Part shown: one piece after another, positions 15,901 to 22,585 of the stretch
Position numbering within the stretch: position 1 is the stretch's first letter
Layout of the letters: the number at the start of each line of letters is the position of its first letter
NCBI GenBank assembly: GCA_902783135.1
Contig: CACZPY010000302.1
Location: forward strand, 1-40,690
DNA length: 40,690 nt
DNA from: an uncultured bacterium
GTDB lineage: Bacteria > Verrucomicrobiota > Lentisphaeria > Victivallales > Victivallaceae
Direction: 5' to 3'
Program-made: the position numbers and the translations under genes
The notes under the pieces: generated by a model
Database searches by the model: none
Told to the model about the DNA's origin: nothing
Seen by the model: only the letters and a program-made list of their open reading frames with translations

Positions 15901-16754
15901 TTTTTGACCTCGACTTTGAGCGCATCGTCCACGGCGTCGAGGCGGGGACGGCAGAGATCGCAGTACCAGCGCGACAGTTCCTGCCAGTTCTGCGCGGTGC
16001 TTACGAGCAGCCGCTGGGCGACGCCCCGGATCGGAGGCATGTTGGGTTCGGGCAGCACCTGCGGCACGTTCCGCGCGGTCCAGCGGTACACGATGCGGCC
16101 GTTTTTGCGCTCGTCCGGGTGGCGTTCCACCGTGTCTTCCGCCTTGTCCTTGACGGCGATCGAGCGCAGCGGCAGCGTTTCGGGCGCGTCCACCGTGACT
16201 TCGGCGAGCAGCAGCGGATAGTCGTCCTGCAGCATGAATTCCTCCGAATAGATGCCGGGGAACGGGGTCCTGATGCTTTTTGTCATGAGCGTCGCCGCGA
16301 CGGCGTCGCCGATCTCCAGTTCCGGAAAGTCGACCGACAGCACCTTTCTGGTCGGCGTGAAGATGTTGCTCCCCATCGACTGGGCGCTGATCGCGACCGA
16401 GGAGTACTTTTTCAGATCCACCGGGATCCGTTTGCCGTCCGGCTTGATCACCGCCGCCTGCAGCACGGTGCGCGTCCCGTAGTCGCTGTCGAAGCCGAAT
16501 TTCAGGTTGCGCAGGATGTCGCGTCCGGCTTCGGTCATCACCTTGATGCAGAACTCCTCGGTAACTTCCGCGAGCCCGTCGCGCTGGTAGACGACATGCG
16601 AACCGTCGTAAACGGTCACGGTGTCGGCGTTGGGATACTTTTCCGCCGTCGCCGAGCCGATCAGCTCCTGCAGTTTCTCCGGCGCCGGGAAAGCTCCGTG
16701 CAGCGTGACGGCAATGCCCAGCACCGCCAGCCAGATAAGCATGTATCTTTTCAT
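12972..16754 (-). CDS. Exported protein with duplicated DUF3857/transglutaminase-like modules
   Basis: A 1260-residue protein starting MKRYMLIWLAVLGIAVTLHG, a signal peptide, so periplasmic or exported. The first half has a DUF3857-like beta domain (about 40-230) and a transglutaminase-like core with Cys338 in HGVCRDKA, His379 in RFNHAIV and Asp395 in LMDPTF, the full catalytic triad. The second half repeats the layout: DUF3857-like (about 665-850), then a core in which the Cys position reads GNSADRA (Ser949) and the His strand is not recognisable. The second core is therefore probably inactive. GGAG lies 10 bases before the chosen ATG; the upstream ATG at 16814 would lie beyond the promoter -10 and was rejected. 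The substrate is unknown. It is the first gene of the MBL-pyrK-pyrD transcript. Confidence 0.85.
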   Translation of the reverse strand: MKRYMLIWLAVLGIAVTLHGAFPAPEKLQELIGSATAEKYPNADTVTVYDGSHVVYQRDGLAEVTEEFCIKVMTEAGRDILRNLKFGFDSDYGTRTVLQAAVIKPDGKRIPVDLKKYSSVAISAQSMGSNIFTPTRKVLSVDFPELEIGDAVAATLMTKSIRTPFPGIYSEEFMLQDDYPLLLAEVTVDAPETLPLRSIAVKDKAEDTVERHPDERKNGRIVYRWTARNVPQVLPEPNMPPIRGVAQRLLVSTAQNWQELSRWYCDLCRPRLDAVDDALKVEVKKLTAGAKNDTEKAMALFQFVSQKIRYTGLNNEDKAPGFEPHDVRDTFHQRHGVCRDKAGLLTAMMEQAGLKAYMTLFYAGKPPVDAEVPASRFNHAIVAWEVEPGKYQLMDPTFETTSEFFPAWMANQSYLVARPEGETLRRSPSPDPSYNALNIRTDGAIDPQGKLRATSVIDFGGVNDQMYRSAFSRRSPDAMRQLFARKLQQALPGAKIDKFKVSPEDVRDMSKPLQIVMDYLVPEALDFVAGTEVMPLPELSRVFGIAGYMLADIDLDTRKHPLLFDTTAVTRESFTLTLPDSVQLLPLPEAAKGSAPGIEWKRELEFNDGIVRGNAELTVAQMEIAPRDYPQLKQAWREYTAAASLLPLYRPHYAAVPVGKLAETFPDADSFLERDRTAIELGAGGISIISEQRRYILNYAGVKKNSEIKIAYFPAFEDVEIHAKVTAPDGNSRELKPKEIVNMDAPWVAGAPRYPGERIKVAVLPGVCAGSVIDSTVIRTTQRIGFFSREFIFGDRVPTAKSEFEMHFPRRSGLRLAPPPAGSDFTTADQGDFRVCKWRMTDLPAIPSESMQAPASLFVPTVRASDGDYPTYAKQLDEALRKAAAAPAPSADLLIAKLRAPGDDPKQLALKIRDAVAKKLRAAGPAFSRLPLDRLTPPEQTLSDGYGNSADRATVIAALLNRAGIEYRFRAVSDLPFLPQNTRRLKELPLNIFSGILVYIPSLDLHLNDTDQYAVPGSTAHAAMIGLELPGGSLVAIRPQHKADDETVTEFDIRISADGAAELAVTRHFFGMLCGSEKRRFAEMTPEERRQHFEQLVCALSPAARLTDAGESDFSAYPGTIRFRCRIDKFALPMGEKMQFELPGYVSAHTLGPVNCDRRTPAMRSRAVRRKLKYRIEFPNGFRVVKGRPPFTELGRRNSGYYIEHYSVTRDRIELDTQIVLPVEFIAACDYVELVDLESALLRPGARRILLSGGKAKKER

Positions 16755-16799
16755 GACCCTCATTCTCCGTAGGTGTTTTCTCAATAGTATTTGCCGTAG

Positions 16800-16828
16800 A
16801 ATATAACCATCCATCGCCGGAAAAACAA
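16800..16828 (-). promoter_or_regulatory. Predicted sigma-70 promoter for the transglutaminase-MBL-pyrK-pyrD operon
   Basis: On the minus strand TTGTTT (16823-16828), a 17-bp spacer, then TATATT (16800-16805). The predicted start lies about 40 bases before the ATG at 16754. It faces away from the plus-strand promoter at 16848-16876. Confidence 0.7.
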
Positions 16829-16847
16829 TTCATGGCGCGCGGAAAAT

Positions 16848-16876
16848 TTGAAAAATGCCGCCACATGGAGTATATT
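16848..16876 (+). promoter_or_regulatory. Predicted sigma-70 promoter for the small basic protein and ispF
   Basis: TTGAAA (16848-16853), a 17-bp spacer, then TATATT (16871-16876). The predicted start is about 40 bases before the ATG at 16922. An in-frame ATG at 16832 precedes this promoter, supporting the later start for the small gene. Confidence 0.75.
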
Positions 16877-16921
16877 TTCCAACAAACGGCATACATAACC
16901 GCAAAAACAAGGAAAAATATC

Positions 16922-17020
16922 ATGGGTCAGCAGATCAACAAGATCGAGAAACGCCGCCGCCGCAAGGCTTATCTGGAGCGTGTAGCCGAGCGCGCCAAGG
17001 CCGCCGCGAAGAAGAAGTAA
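16922..17020 (+). CDS. Very small basic protein (32 residues), function unknown
   Basis: MGQQINKIEKRRRRKAYLER begins a 32-residue protein that ends VAERAKAAAKKK. Over a third of the residues are Arg or Lys, so it should bind nucleic acid. The size and charge resemble small ribosome-associated proteins such as bTHX, but this is an analogy, not a recognised match. An AAGGA site lies 8-9 bases before the ATG, and a near-consensus promoter is placed to give a short leader. The upstream in-frame ATG at 16832 was rejected because it lies before the promoter. ispF starts 19 bp after the stop. I recall similar MGQQ-type small proteins in PVC bacteria but cannot verify this here. Confidence 0.65.
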   Translation: MGQQINKIEKRRRRKAYLERVAERAKAAAKKK

Positions 17021-17039
17021 GCGGCAAGCGTTTACCGCC

Positions 17040-17534
17040 ATGACCGATTTGCGTATCGGCAGCGGCTTCGATGTCCACCGCCTCGTACCGGGGCGGCGGC
17101 TTTTTTTATGTGGAGTCGAGATCCCGTTCGAACTGGGACTCGACGGACACAGCGACGCCGACGCGGCGCTGCACGCCATCGCGGACGCTCTGCTGGGGGC
17201 GGTCGCGCACGGCGACATCGGAGAGCACTTCCCCGATTCCGATCCGCGCTGGCGCGGCGCGGACAGTTTCGAACTCCTGCGCCGGGTTTGGGCGATGCCG
17301 GTATTCGGCAATTGGCGCATCGGCAATATCGACCTCACCATTATCGCCGAGCGCCCGAAGATCGCCCCGTACCGCGAACAGATGCGTCGGCGCGTCGCTG
17401 CCGCGCTCGATATTTTCCCCGACCGGGTGTCGGTCAAGGGGACCACGACCGAAGGACTGGGCTTCACCGGGCGCGGCGAGGGGATCGCCGCCCACTGCAC
17501 GGTGCTGCTGCTGCCGAAACGGCGGGAAGGATGA
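17040..17534 (+). CDS. ispF: 2-C-methyl-D-erythritol 2,4-cyclodiphosphate synthase
   Basis: Fifth enzyme of the MEP isoprenoid pathway, a homotrimeric zinc enzyme making MEcPP in the cytoplasm. The 164-residue length is normal. Visible motifs are RIGSGFDVHRL (metal Asp and His), LDGHSDADAALHAIADALLGA, GDIGEHFPD, ERPKIAPY, and the signature KGTTTEGLGFTGRGEGIAA. No ispD is fused or adjacent. The ribosome site is weak, so expression may depend on coupling to the small basic gene 19 bp upstream. A GC-rich hairpin followed by seven T residues lies within codons 13-22 (17078-17107). Confidence 0.95.
   Translation: MTDLRIGSGFDVHRLVPGRRLFLCGVEIPFELGLDGHSDADAALHAIADALLGAVAHGDIGEHFPDSDPRWRGADSFELLRRVWAMPVFGNWRIGNIDLTIIAERPKIAPYREQMRRRVAAALDIFPDRVSVKGTTTEGLGFTGRGEGIAAHCTVLLLPKRREG
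17078..17107 (+). terminator. Terminator-like hairpin inside the start of ispF
   Basis: CCGCC (17078-17082) can pair with GGCGG (17095-17099, or 17092-17096), and a run of seven T residues follows at 17101-17107. It lies inside the ispF reading frame, about 60 bases after the small basic gene. The stem is only 5 bp, so the call is weak. If functional it would attenuate ispF relative to the small gene. Confidence 0.3.
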
Positions 17535-17556
17535 TTTTTCCGTGTCGGAGGACGCC

Positions 17557-18432
17557 ATGAACACCTTGTACGAAAGATTCCGCATCGCCCCCGGAACCCG
17601 GGTGGATCTGCGCAATTGGGACCCCGAACCGCCCGTGGATTTCGGCGATCGGGAAAAGGCGCTCAAACTGCTCGGGGAGAACAACCGCCGCATCGCCCGG
17701 CTGCAGAACGACCTCTACTTCGAAAACCGCCAGTCGCTGCTGATCGTGCTGCAGGCGATGGACGCCGGCGGCAAGGACGGCACGATCAACAACGTCTTCG
17801 CCGCCATGAACCCGCAGGGCTGCCGGGTGCAGTCCTTCAAGACGCCGACCCAGCTGGAACAGTCGCACGACTTTCTGTGGCGGGTGCATACGGTGGCGCC
17901 GCGCACGGGCGAAGTGGTGATCTTCAACCGTTCGTACTACGAGGCGGTGCTGGTCGAAAAGGTCCACGCCTTCGCTTCGGAGCGCGAGATCGAGTTCCGC
18001 TACAAGGCGATCAACCACTTCGAGGAACTGCTGAACTTCCACCGGACGCGGATCGTCAAGTTCTATCTGCACATCAGCAAGGATGAACAGCTGCGGCGCT
18101 TCATGCGGCGGCTGGAAAGTCCGGCGAAGCACTGGAAGATCAGCGCCAACGACTATCCGGAACGCAAGTTCTGGAACGACTACATCGCGGCGTTCGAGGC
18201 GGCGCTGACGCACTGTTCGAGTGCGGCGGCACCGTGGTTCGTGATCCCGGCGAACAACAAGACTTTCCGCAATCTGGCGGTGTCGCAGATCATCCTGCAG
18301 ACGCTGGAGGATATGAAGATCCGGGTGCCGGAGCCGTCGGTGGACCTCCAGCAGACGCGGAAACTGGCGGCGATCGAACTTGCGCAGCAGCGCAAGGAGA
18401 CCAGACGCAACAAAGCGCAGAAGGAAAAGTGA
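17557..18432 (+). CDS. PPK2-family polyphosphate:nucleotide phosphotransferase
   Basis: Probable polyphosphate kinase 2 that transfers phosphate from polyphosphate to AMP/ADP or the reverse. The 291-residue protein has the Walker A-like AMDAGGKDGTI, FKTPTQLEQSHDFLWRVH, the NRSYYEAVLVEKVH segment (Walker B/lid region), and FYLHISKDEQLRRFMRRL followed by WKISANDYPERKFWNDY. This single-domain layout with N-terminal extension fits the PPK2 AMP/ADP phosphotransferase group. The exact class needs alignment. GGAGG lies 5 bases before the chosen ATG. It lies 22 bp after ispF and 2 bp before an unknown gene. Confidence 0.9.
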   Translation: MNTLYERFRIAPGTRVDLRNWDPEPPVDFGDREKALKLLGENNRRIARLQNDLYFENRQSLLIVLQAMDAGGKDGTINNVFAAMNPQGCRVQSFKTPTQLEQSHDFLWRVHTVAPRTGEVVIFNRSYYEAVLVEKVHAFASEREIEFRYKAINHFEELLNFHRTRIVKFYLHISKDEQLRRFMRRLESPAKHWKISANDYPERKFWNDYIAAFEAALTHCSSAAAPWFVIPANNKTFRNLAVSQIILQTLEDMKIRVPEPSVDLQQTRKLAAIELAQQRKETRRNKAQKEK

Positions 18433-18434
18433 TC

Positions 18435-18806
18435 ATGGCGGAAACGAAGGCGATCGTCGCCAAAGCAAGAGAACTTCTGACCGCCGAGGCGGTCGTCATC
18501 ACCGCCGCCGACATCGAAGACGGCGTGATCGGACAGCTTCAGGTGTACTTCTGGAGCGACGGTCAGGCGGTCATGGACGTGATAACCAAGGACGATCTGG
18601 TGCAGAACTGGCCCGATCAGGGCGTCTATTCGCTGATCGTCGGCCCCGGCCCCGCCGAAAAGTCTTTCAAGAAGGTGGCGATGTTCGAGGGCGAGGAGGA
18701 TATGTACTTCCGCATCGACGGCACGCGCACCGAAAAGGACGACCTCGGCAACCTGCCGCGCGTCGCCTTCATGGAAACCGTCGAAGGCATCTCCCAACTG
18801 CGGTGA
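18435..18806 (+). CDS. Hypothetical protein, 123 residues
   Basis: I do not recognise this family. The protein starts MAETKAIVAKARELLTAEAV and is acidic, with no signal peptide or membrane segment. It contains an IGQLQVYFWSDGQAVMDVIT stretch and an EEDMYFRIDGTRTEKDD stretch, looking like a small alpha/beta cytoplasmic domain. The start is chosen at the ATG 2 bp after the PPK2 stop, with AAGGA in the end of the PPK2 gene as ribosome site. It is almost certainly co-translated with the PPK2 gene and ends 46 bp before a convergent gene. Confidence 0.75.
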   Translation: MAETKAIVAKARELLTAEAVVITAADIEDGVIGQLQVYFWSDGQAVMDVITKDDLVQNWPDQGVYSLIVGPGPAEKSFKKVAMFEGEEDMYFRIDGTRTEKDDLGNLPRVAFMETVEGISQLR

Positions 18807-18852
18807 AACGCGGGGCGCTCCTCCGCATCTGCCGCCGCCGTGTCGGTTTATC

Positions 18853-19398
18853 CTACTTCACGAGTTTGCTCACCGCTTTGAACGCGGGATTTTTGGCGTC
18901 GCGCAACATCATGAAAAGCAGCGCTTCGGCGCTCACCACCGTGGCACCGGCGGCGCGGGCGGCCTGAATCGCCAGATCGCGGTCGGCGGTTTTTCGGCTG
19001 GTGACGGCGTCGGCGGCGAGGAAGACCCGGAATCCGCGTTCGAGGGCGTCGAAGAGGCTTTGCAGCACGCAGACGTGGCTTTCGATGCCGCACAGGATCA
19101 AATTTTTGCGGGGACGGGCGGATAGAACGGTGCGGAAGGCGGCTTCCTCGAAGACGGAGAAACCGGTCTTGGCGATGACGGGGGTATCCCCCGGCAGAAT
19201 TTCCCGGAAGCGGGGCAAGGTGGCGCCGAGGCCCTTGGGGTACTGCTCGGTGACGATGGCGTCGAGTGCGAGTTCGCGGGCGCCGTTGATGAGGAGTTCG
19301 GCGTTTTTGGCGCAGGATTCGAAGTCGGACATCGCGGGGGCGAGCCGTTCCTGCAGGTCGATCACGATGAGCGCGGATTCGGCGGGGTCGATGAACAT
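18853..19398 (-). CDS. Isochorismatase-family cysteine hydrolase (YcaC-like)
   Basis: A 181-residue cysteine hydrolase. The family triad is visible: Asp in SALIVIDLQERL, Lys in VIAKTGFSVF, and Cys in LCGIESHVCVLQS. The sequence resembles the YcaC group of hydrolases of unknown substrate rather than true isochorismatases or nicotinamidases. There is no signal peptide. Start chosen at the ATG at 19398 because AAGGA lies 8 bases before it and the fold begins immediately; an in-frame ATG 45 bp upstream (19443) lacks such a site. It follows the small exported protein gene by 60 bp. Confidence 0.9.
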   Translation of the reverse strand: MFIDPAESALIVIDLQERLAPAMSDFESCAKNAELLINGARELALDAIVTEQYPKGLGATLPRFREILPGDTPVIAKTGFSVFEEAAFRTVLSARPRKNLILCGIESHVCVLQSLFDALERGFRVFLAADAVTSRKTADRDLAIQAARAAGATVVSAEALLFMMLRDAKNPAFKAVSKLVK

Positions 19399-19458
19399 GA
19401 TGGATTCCTTGACGTGTGTGGTGTGGTGATTTGATGGCGGCATTCGGCGCGGTCGGCT

Positions 19459-19842
19459 TTAGCCCGGCGGATCGATGCCGGCGAAGGCGATCGGCAGCAT
19501 CAGCGCGTCGAATGCCAGTTTCAACGGAGCCTGTACACCGTACCAGCAGTTGTTGACGCCGGTCTTGGTGTATCCGAAAGGTGCGCCGAGCGTCATCTGG
19601 CAGAGCCCGAGGGGCAGATTGAGTATCTTGCCGACGTCGATGCACATTTTGCCCAGATGCTTGCAGCCGCAGATGAAGCCGCGGACCACATAGGGGGCGG
19701 CGATCTTGGCGCCCTTGATGGCGAGTGGCGCGAGGATGGCGATGGTCACGGGGTCCATCGCGCGCGCCTCGGGGGCGGAGCCCGGAGCGAAGAACGCCAG
19801 CATCAGTACGAGCGGCAGCAGTTTTTTCCCGAAAGCATTCAT
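19459..19842 (-). CDS. Small exported protein of unknown function
   Basis: A 127-residue protein with a clear signal peptide (MNAFGKKLLPLVLMLAFFAP, likely cut after PEARA at about residue 28). The mature part has a hydrophobic stretch PVTIAILAPLAIKGAKIA, cysteines in FICGCKHLGKMC, GLCQ and NNCWYG, and a glycine/proline-rich end. The cysteines may form disulfides in the periplasm. I do not recognise the family. It starts 21 bp after gspK in the same direction, so it may be the last gene of the T2SS transcript. That link rests on position only. Confidence 0.75.
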   Translation of the reverse strand: MNAFGKKLLPLVLMLAFFAPGSAPEARAMDPVTIAILAPLAIKGAKIAAPYVVRGFICGCKHLGKMCIDVGKILNLPLGLCQMTLGAPFGYTKTGVNNCWYGVQAPLKLAFDALMLPIAFAGIDPPG

Positions 19843-19863
19843 ATCATGAAATATACATCCGCA

Positions 19864-20874
19864 TCAGTAGAACATCCACTCGAGATAGCGTACCTTATCC
19901 TCCGGAGGACCGGAAACGGGAAACGCGGCGAAACTGAAGGTCAGGCGCTTGAAGGGGCGCTTCCGAGATTTCGGCGCCTCGACGGTGACGGTGTAGTTGC
20001 CGCTTTCGGTGCGGGCGAGCGGGGACAGTTTGGCGAGGAGTTCGGCATCCAGCGTTTCGCTCAGCGGGGTGCGTTCGTCGATCCAGGCGTCGATCGCTTC
20101 GCGGACCTCGGAGACCTCGCCGTCTTCGAGCTTGCAGTAGGATTTCAGCATGTCGTCGGAGGCGTTGAGCAGCGACGGCGCCCCCGACAGCGTCACGGTA
20201 TCGGCGGGAGGGATCAGCCGGATGTCGCTGAGCCGCCCCTGACGGTCGGTGGTGAAAAGGTCGCGGAAGGCGGGCAGATAGAGCAGTTCTTCGCGGAACT
20301 GCATGGCGGCGTTGCGGGGCAGGGGCTTCATGCCGAGTTCGTCGTAGTTGGGTTCTTCCAAGCCGTCGTCGCCGGTGGTGTCGCCGTTGGAATCGATGTA
20401 GTCGGCGATCTGACTGCGCAGCGCGGTGACGGCGTCGGTCCAGTCGGTGTCGTCGTCGTGGTTGGCGGCGAGCGAGTTTAGGCTGGATGCGTAGGCGGAC
20501 GAGGACAGATCGATCCCGCTGGCGGCGTCGGAGATGGTGAACTGGACCTCCTCGCCGTAGTAGTCGATCACATGGGGAACGCGGTCCGCCATGTAGCGGT
20601 CGTAGTCGTAGTCGTCGTAGATGGCTTCGCCCAGTTGTTCGGTGCTGGAGTAGTAGCTGCGGTCGGCGGCGATCAGCCATTGCACGCGGTTGGCGACGCC
20701 CTCGGCGACGAGCATGGAGCGCTGCAGCCGGACGTGCGATCCGACGTTGAAACTGCCCGCCTTGGCGAGGGCGAGCGCGGCGGTGGTGAGCACTCCGGCG
20801 GTGAAGATCAGGCACAGTACCGAGATCAGCGCGGCGCCGGATTCCGGATCGTGGGCGGCATGTCGTATCTGCAT
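19864..20874 (-). CDS. gspK: Type II secretion minor pseudopilin GspK
   Basis: The largest minor pseudopilin, which caps the pseudopilus tip with GspI and GspJ. The 336-residue protein starts with a short leader ending PESG and continues AALISVLCLIFTAGVLTTAA, the GspK-type hydrophobic segment lacking the usual Glu5. A large globular domain follows, with an IDLSSSAYASSL stretch and later LLNASDDMLKSYCKLEDGEV, the helical helix-hairpin-helix-like region of GspK. It is the only pseudopilin here with Gly at the -1 position. It follows gspJ by 3 bp. Confidence 0.88.
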   Translation of the reverse strand: MQIRHAAHDPESGAALISVLCLIFTAGVLTTAALALAKAGSFNVGSHVRLQRSMLVAEGVANRVQWLIAADRSYYSSTEQLGEAIYDDYDYDRYMADRVPHVIDYYGEEVQFTISDAASGIDLSSSAYASSLNSLAANHDDDTDWTDAVTALRSQIADYIDSNGDTTGDDGLEEPNYDELGMKPLPRNAAMQFREELLYLPAFRDLFTTDRQGRLSDIRLIPPADTVTLSGAPSLLNASDDMLKSYCKLEDGEVSEVREAIDAWIDERTPLSETLDAELLAKLSPLARTESGNYTVTVEAPKSRKRPFKRLTFSFAAFPVSGPPEDKVRYLEWMFY

Positions 20875-20877
20875 GGT

Positions 20878-21564
20878 TCAGTTTCCCGTGTTGGCGGTGC
20901 TGTTTTCGGGCGGCAGGCGGTAGCCGAAGGAACTGTGGAGCGAGGTGCCGGCGGTGCGGCGCAGCCAGTGTTCCCGGCGGCCGTCCTTCCACTCGACGGT
21001 CATGCGGATGGCGAGGGGAATGGCGGCGTGTTCGTCTTCGTCCCAGACGTCGAACCATTCGATCTCCGCCTCCTCGGATTCGCTCTCCTCGGCGTACTGG
21101 AAAGCGACGGAGGCGATATTGGCGGCGATGACCTCCCGGGTGAAGTACTGGGGATCCTCGTCGTATTCCTCGTCCCACGGCGGTCGGGGATAGTACGAGT
21201 AGTAGGCGACGAGTTCGTCCTCCTCGAGGCGCAGGCGGATGAAGATCAACGCTCCCGGAGTCTGATCGTCGGCGCGGCGCAACGCGGTGAACATCACGGT
21301 GTCCTGCTCGCCTGCGAAGACGAAGCGCGACACGCCCTCGGAGTCGACCCACTTGAAGGGCACGGCGTTGCGCACGGCGCCGTCCCAGATGCGGTCGATC
21401 GCCATGTACTCCCGCAGCCTTCCGGTGGCGCGCACGGCGCGGTTGTAGCCGTCGTAGAAAATCTTGCCGGCGCTGCCGATGATCATGGCGACCATCAGCA
21501 TCACCGCCATGGCGACGACCATCTCGATCAGCGTGAAGTTTTTCTTATTCGTCGCGGTCTTCAT
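20878..21564 (-). CDS. gspJ: Type II secretion minor pseudopilin GspJ
   Basis: A 228-residue minor pseudopilin with the N-terminal signal MKTATNKKN-FTLIEMVVAM followed by a membrane helix (AVMLMVAMIIGSAG). The mature domain has the GspJ-like layout, including IDRIWDGAVRNAVPF and a late acidic DEDEHAAIPLAIRMTVEW. The residue before FTLIE is Asn, not the Gly usually required by prepilin peptidase. It overlaps gspI by 20 bp and is followed by gspK after 3 bp, consistent with the I-J-K tip complex being co-translated. Confidence 0.88.
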   Translation of the reverse strand: MKTATNKKNFTLIEMVVAMAVMLMVAMIIGSAGKIFYDGYNRAVRATGRLREYMAIDRIWDGAVRNAVPFKWVDSEGVSRFVFAGEQDTVMFTALRRADDQTPGALIFIRLRLEEDELVAYYSYYPRPPWDEEYDEDPQYFTREVIAANIASVAFQYAEESESEEAEIEWFDVWDEDEHAAIPLAIRMTVEWKDGRREHWLRRTAGTSLHSSFGYRLPPENSTANTGN

Positions 21565-21955
21565 AGTCGAATCGGTCGATGTTCACTTCCGCCATGGTCT
21601 TGCCGTCGGACTGGCGCATTATGGCGATGTTCCAGCGCAGGAGCGGCAGCTGCCCCTCCAGATCCTCATAGTCCTCGGGCAGCCCCTCGGGGTCGCCGCA
21701 GTTGACCTCGACGGAGTATCCGGGGTAGGGGAAGAACTCTTCGGGGATGGTGGTGTTGTCTTGGTTCTGGAGCATCAGGTATTCGGCGGCCTGGGCGAGC
21801 ATGTGCTCGGACTCCCACTTTTCGACCGCTCCGGCGACGCGCGAACTCGCGCTGATCGACAGCTGGAGCAGTCCGGCGAGGCTGAGCGACAATATCGCCA
21901 ATGCCACCACGACTTCGATCAAGGTGAATCGCCGGGTCCGGGGGAGCCGTTTCAT
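21545..21955 (-). CDS. gspI: Type II secretion minor pseudopilin GspI
   Basis: A 136-residue minor pseudopilin. The N-terminus MKRLPRTRR-FTLIEVVVAL leads into the hydrophobic helix AILSLSLAGLLQLSI, as in GspI, which starts assembly of the pseudopilus tip. An Arg occupies the -1 position. The start at 21955 overlaps the gspH stop by 4 bp, and the 3' end overlaps gspJ by 20 bp. A longer in-frame opening exists upstream, but it reads through gspH in another frame and is not used. Confidence 0.87.
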   Translation of the reverse strand: MKRLPRTRRFTLIEVVVALAILSLSLAGLLQLSISASSRVAGAVEKWESEHMLAQAAEYLMLQNQDNTTIPEEFFPYPGYSVEVNCGDPEGLPEDYEDLEGQLPLLRWNIAIMRQSDGKTMAEVNIDRFDYEDRDE

Positions 21956-22536
21956 TTGGGTTCCTCCTCCTTGACTTCGATCAGCCGCCCGGTGAGGGGG
22001 GATATCTCGTACTTGCGCGCGAGTTCGCCGCATTCCACCTCGACGAGGTGCGTTCCCCCCACGAAGCCGTCGGCGTAGAAACGGAAGGTCCGTTCGCCTT
22101 CGGGGAGGTATTCGGCGTTCGCCGTATCCTCGTCCTGCTGCCGCTGTTCGACGATGGAGACCTTCTTTTCGGCGGTCTCGACGACGGGTTCGCCGCGGTT
22201 CTCGACGGCGGAGATCGTGATCTTTTCTGGGTAGCTCCACTTGAGCACCGGCGGCGGAGCTTCGTCGCTGAAACTCAGTTCCTCGTGTTCGGCTGCGGTC
22301 ATGCGCCGGCAGGCGGCGAAGGCGCGGGCGTCGGTGTTGAGGTAGACGTCCCAGGTGCATCCTTCCTCGGTCGCGCGGTAACGCACGCGGGCGAAGTAGG
22401 CTTCGAGGTTCTGCGAAAAGTTCTCCATCGCCCGCGCGTCGGATTCGCTGCGCAAGGTGGTCACCGCCAGCGCGGTGCTCAACGCGATCACCGTGATGAC
22501 GACTACCAGTTCCAGCAGCGTGAAGCGGCGGATCAT
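21952..22536 (-). CDS. gspH: Type II secretion minor pseudopilin GspH
   Basis: A 194-residue minor pseudopilin starting MIRR-FTLLELVVVITVIAL, an unusually short leader of four residues with Arg at -1. The GspH-type mature domain follows: an early helix with ENFSQNLEAYFARVRYRATEEG, the classical stretch selecting aligned variables for GspH/FimT, then a beta-rich part with GERTFRFYADGFVGG. It lies 49 bp after gspG and overlaps gspI by 4 bp. Confidence 0.87.
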   Translation of the reverse strand: MIRRFTLLELVVVITVIALSTALAVTTLRSESDARAMENFSQNLEAYFARVRYRATEEGCTWDVYLNTDARAFAACRRMTAAEHEELSFSDEAPPPVLKWSYPEKITISAVENRGEPVVETAEKKVSIVEQRQQDEDTANAEYLPEGERTFRFYADGFVGGTHLVEVECGELARKYEISPLTGRLIEVKEEEPK

Positions 22537-22585
22537 GAAAACGGTTCCGTCCGAAACGGAGGGCGGGCGCGCGGAACGCTGCCCG

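Noticed and set aside
12939-16772. Plus-strand open frame of 1277 codons opposite the transglutaminase-like gene
   Set aside because: Antisense shadow with a His/Arg/Asp-rich composition. The minus strand has a signal peptide and catalytic motifs.
18853-19398. Nicotinamidase or true isochorismatase
   Set aside because: The family triad is present, but the surrounding segments look YcaC-like and there is no siderophore or NAD-salvage gene nearby.
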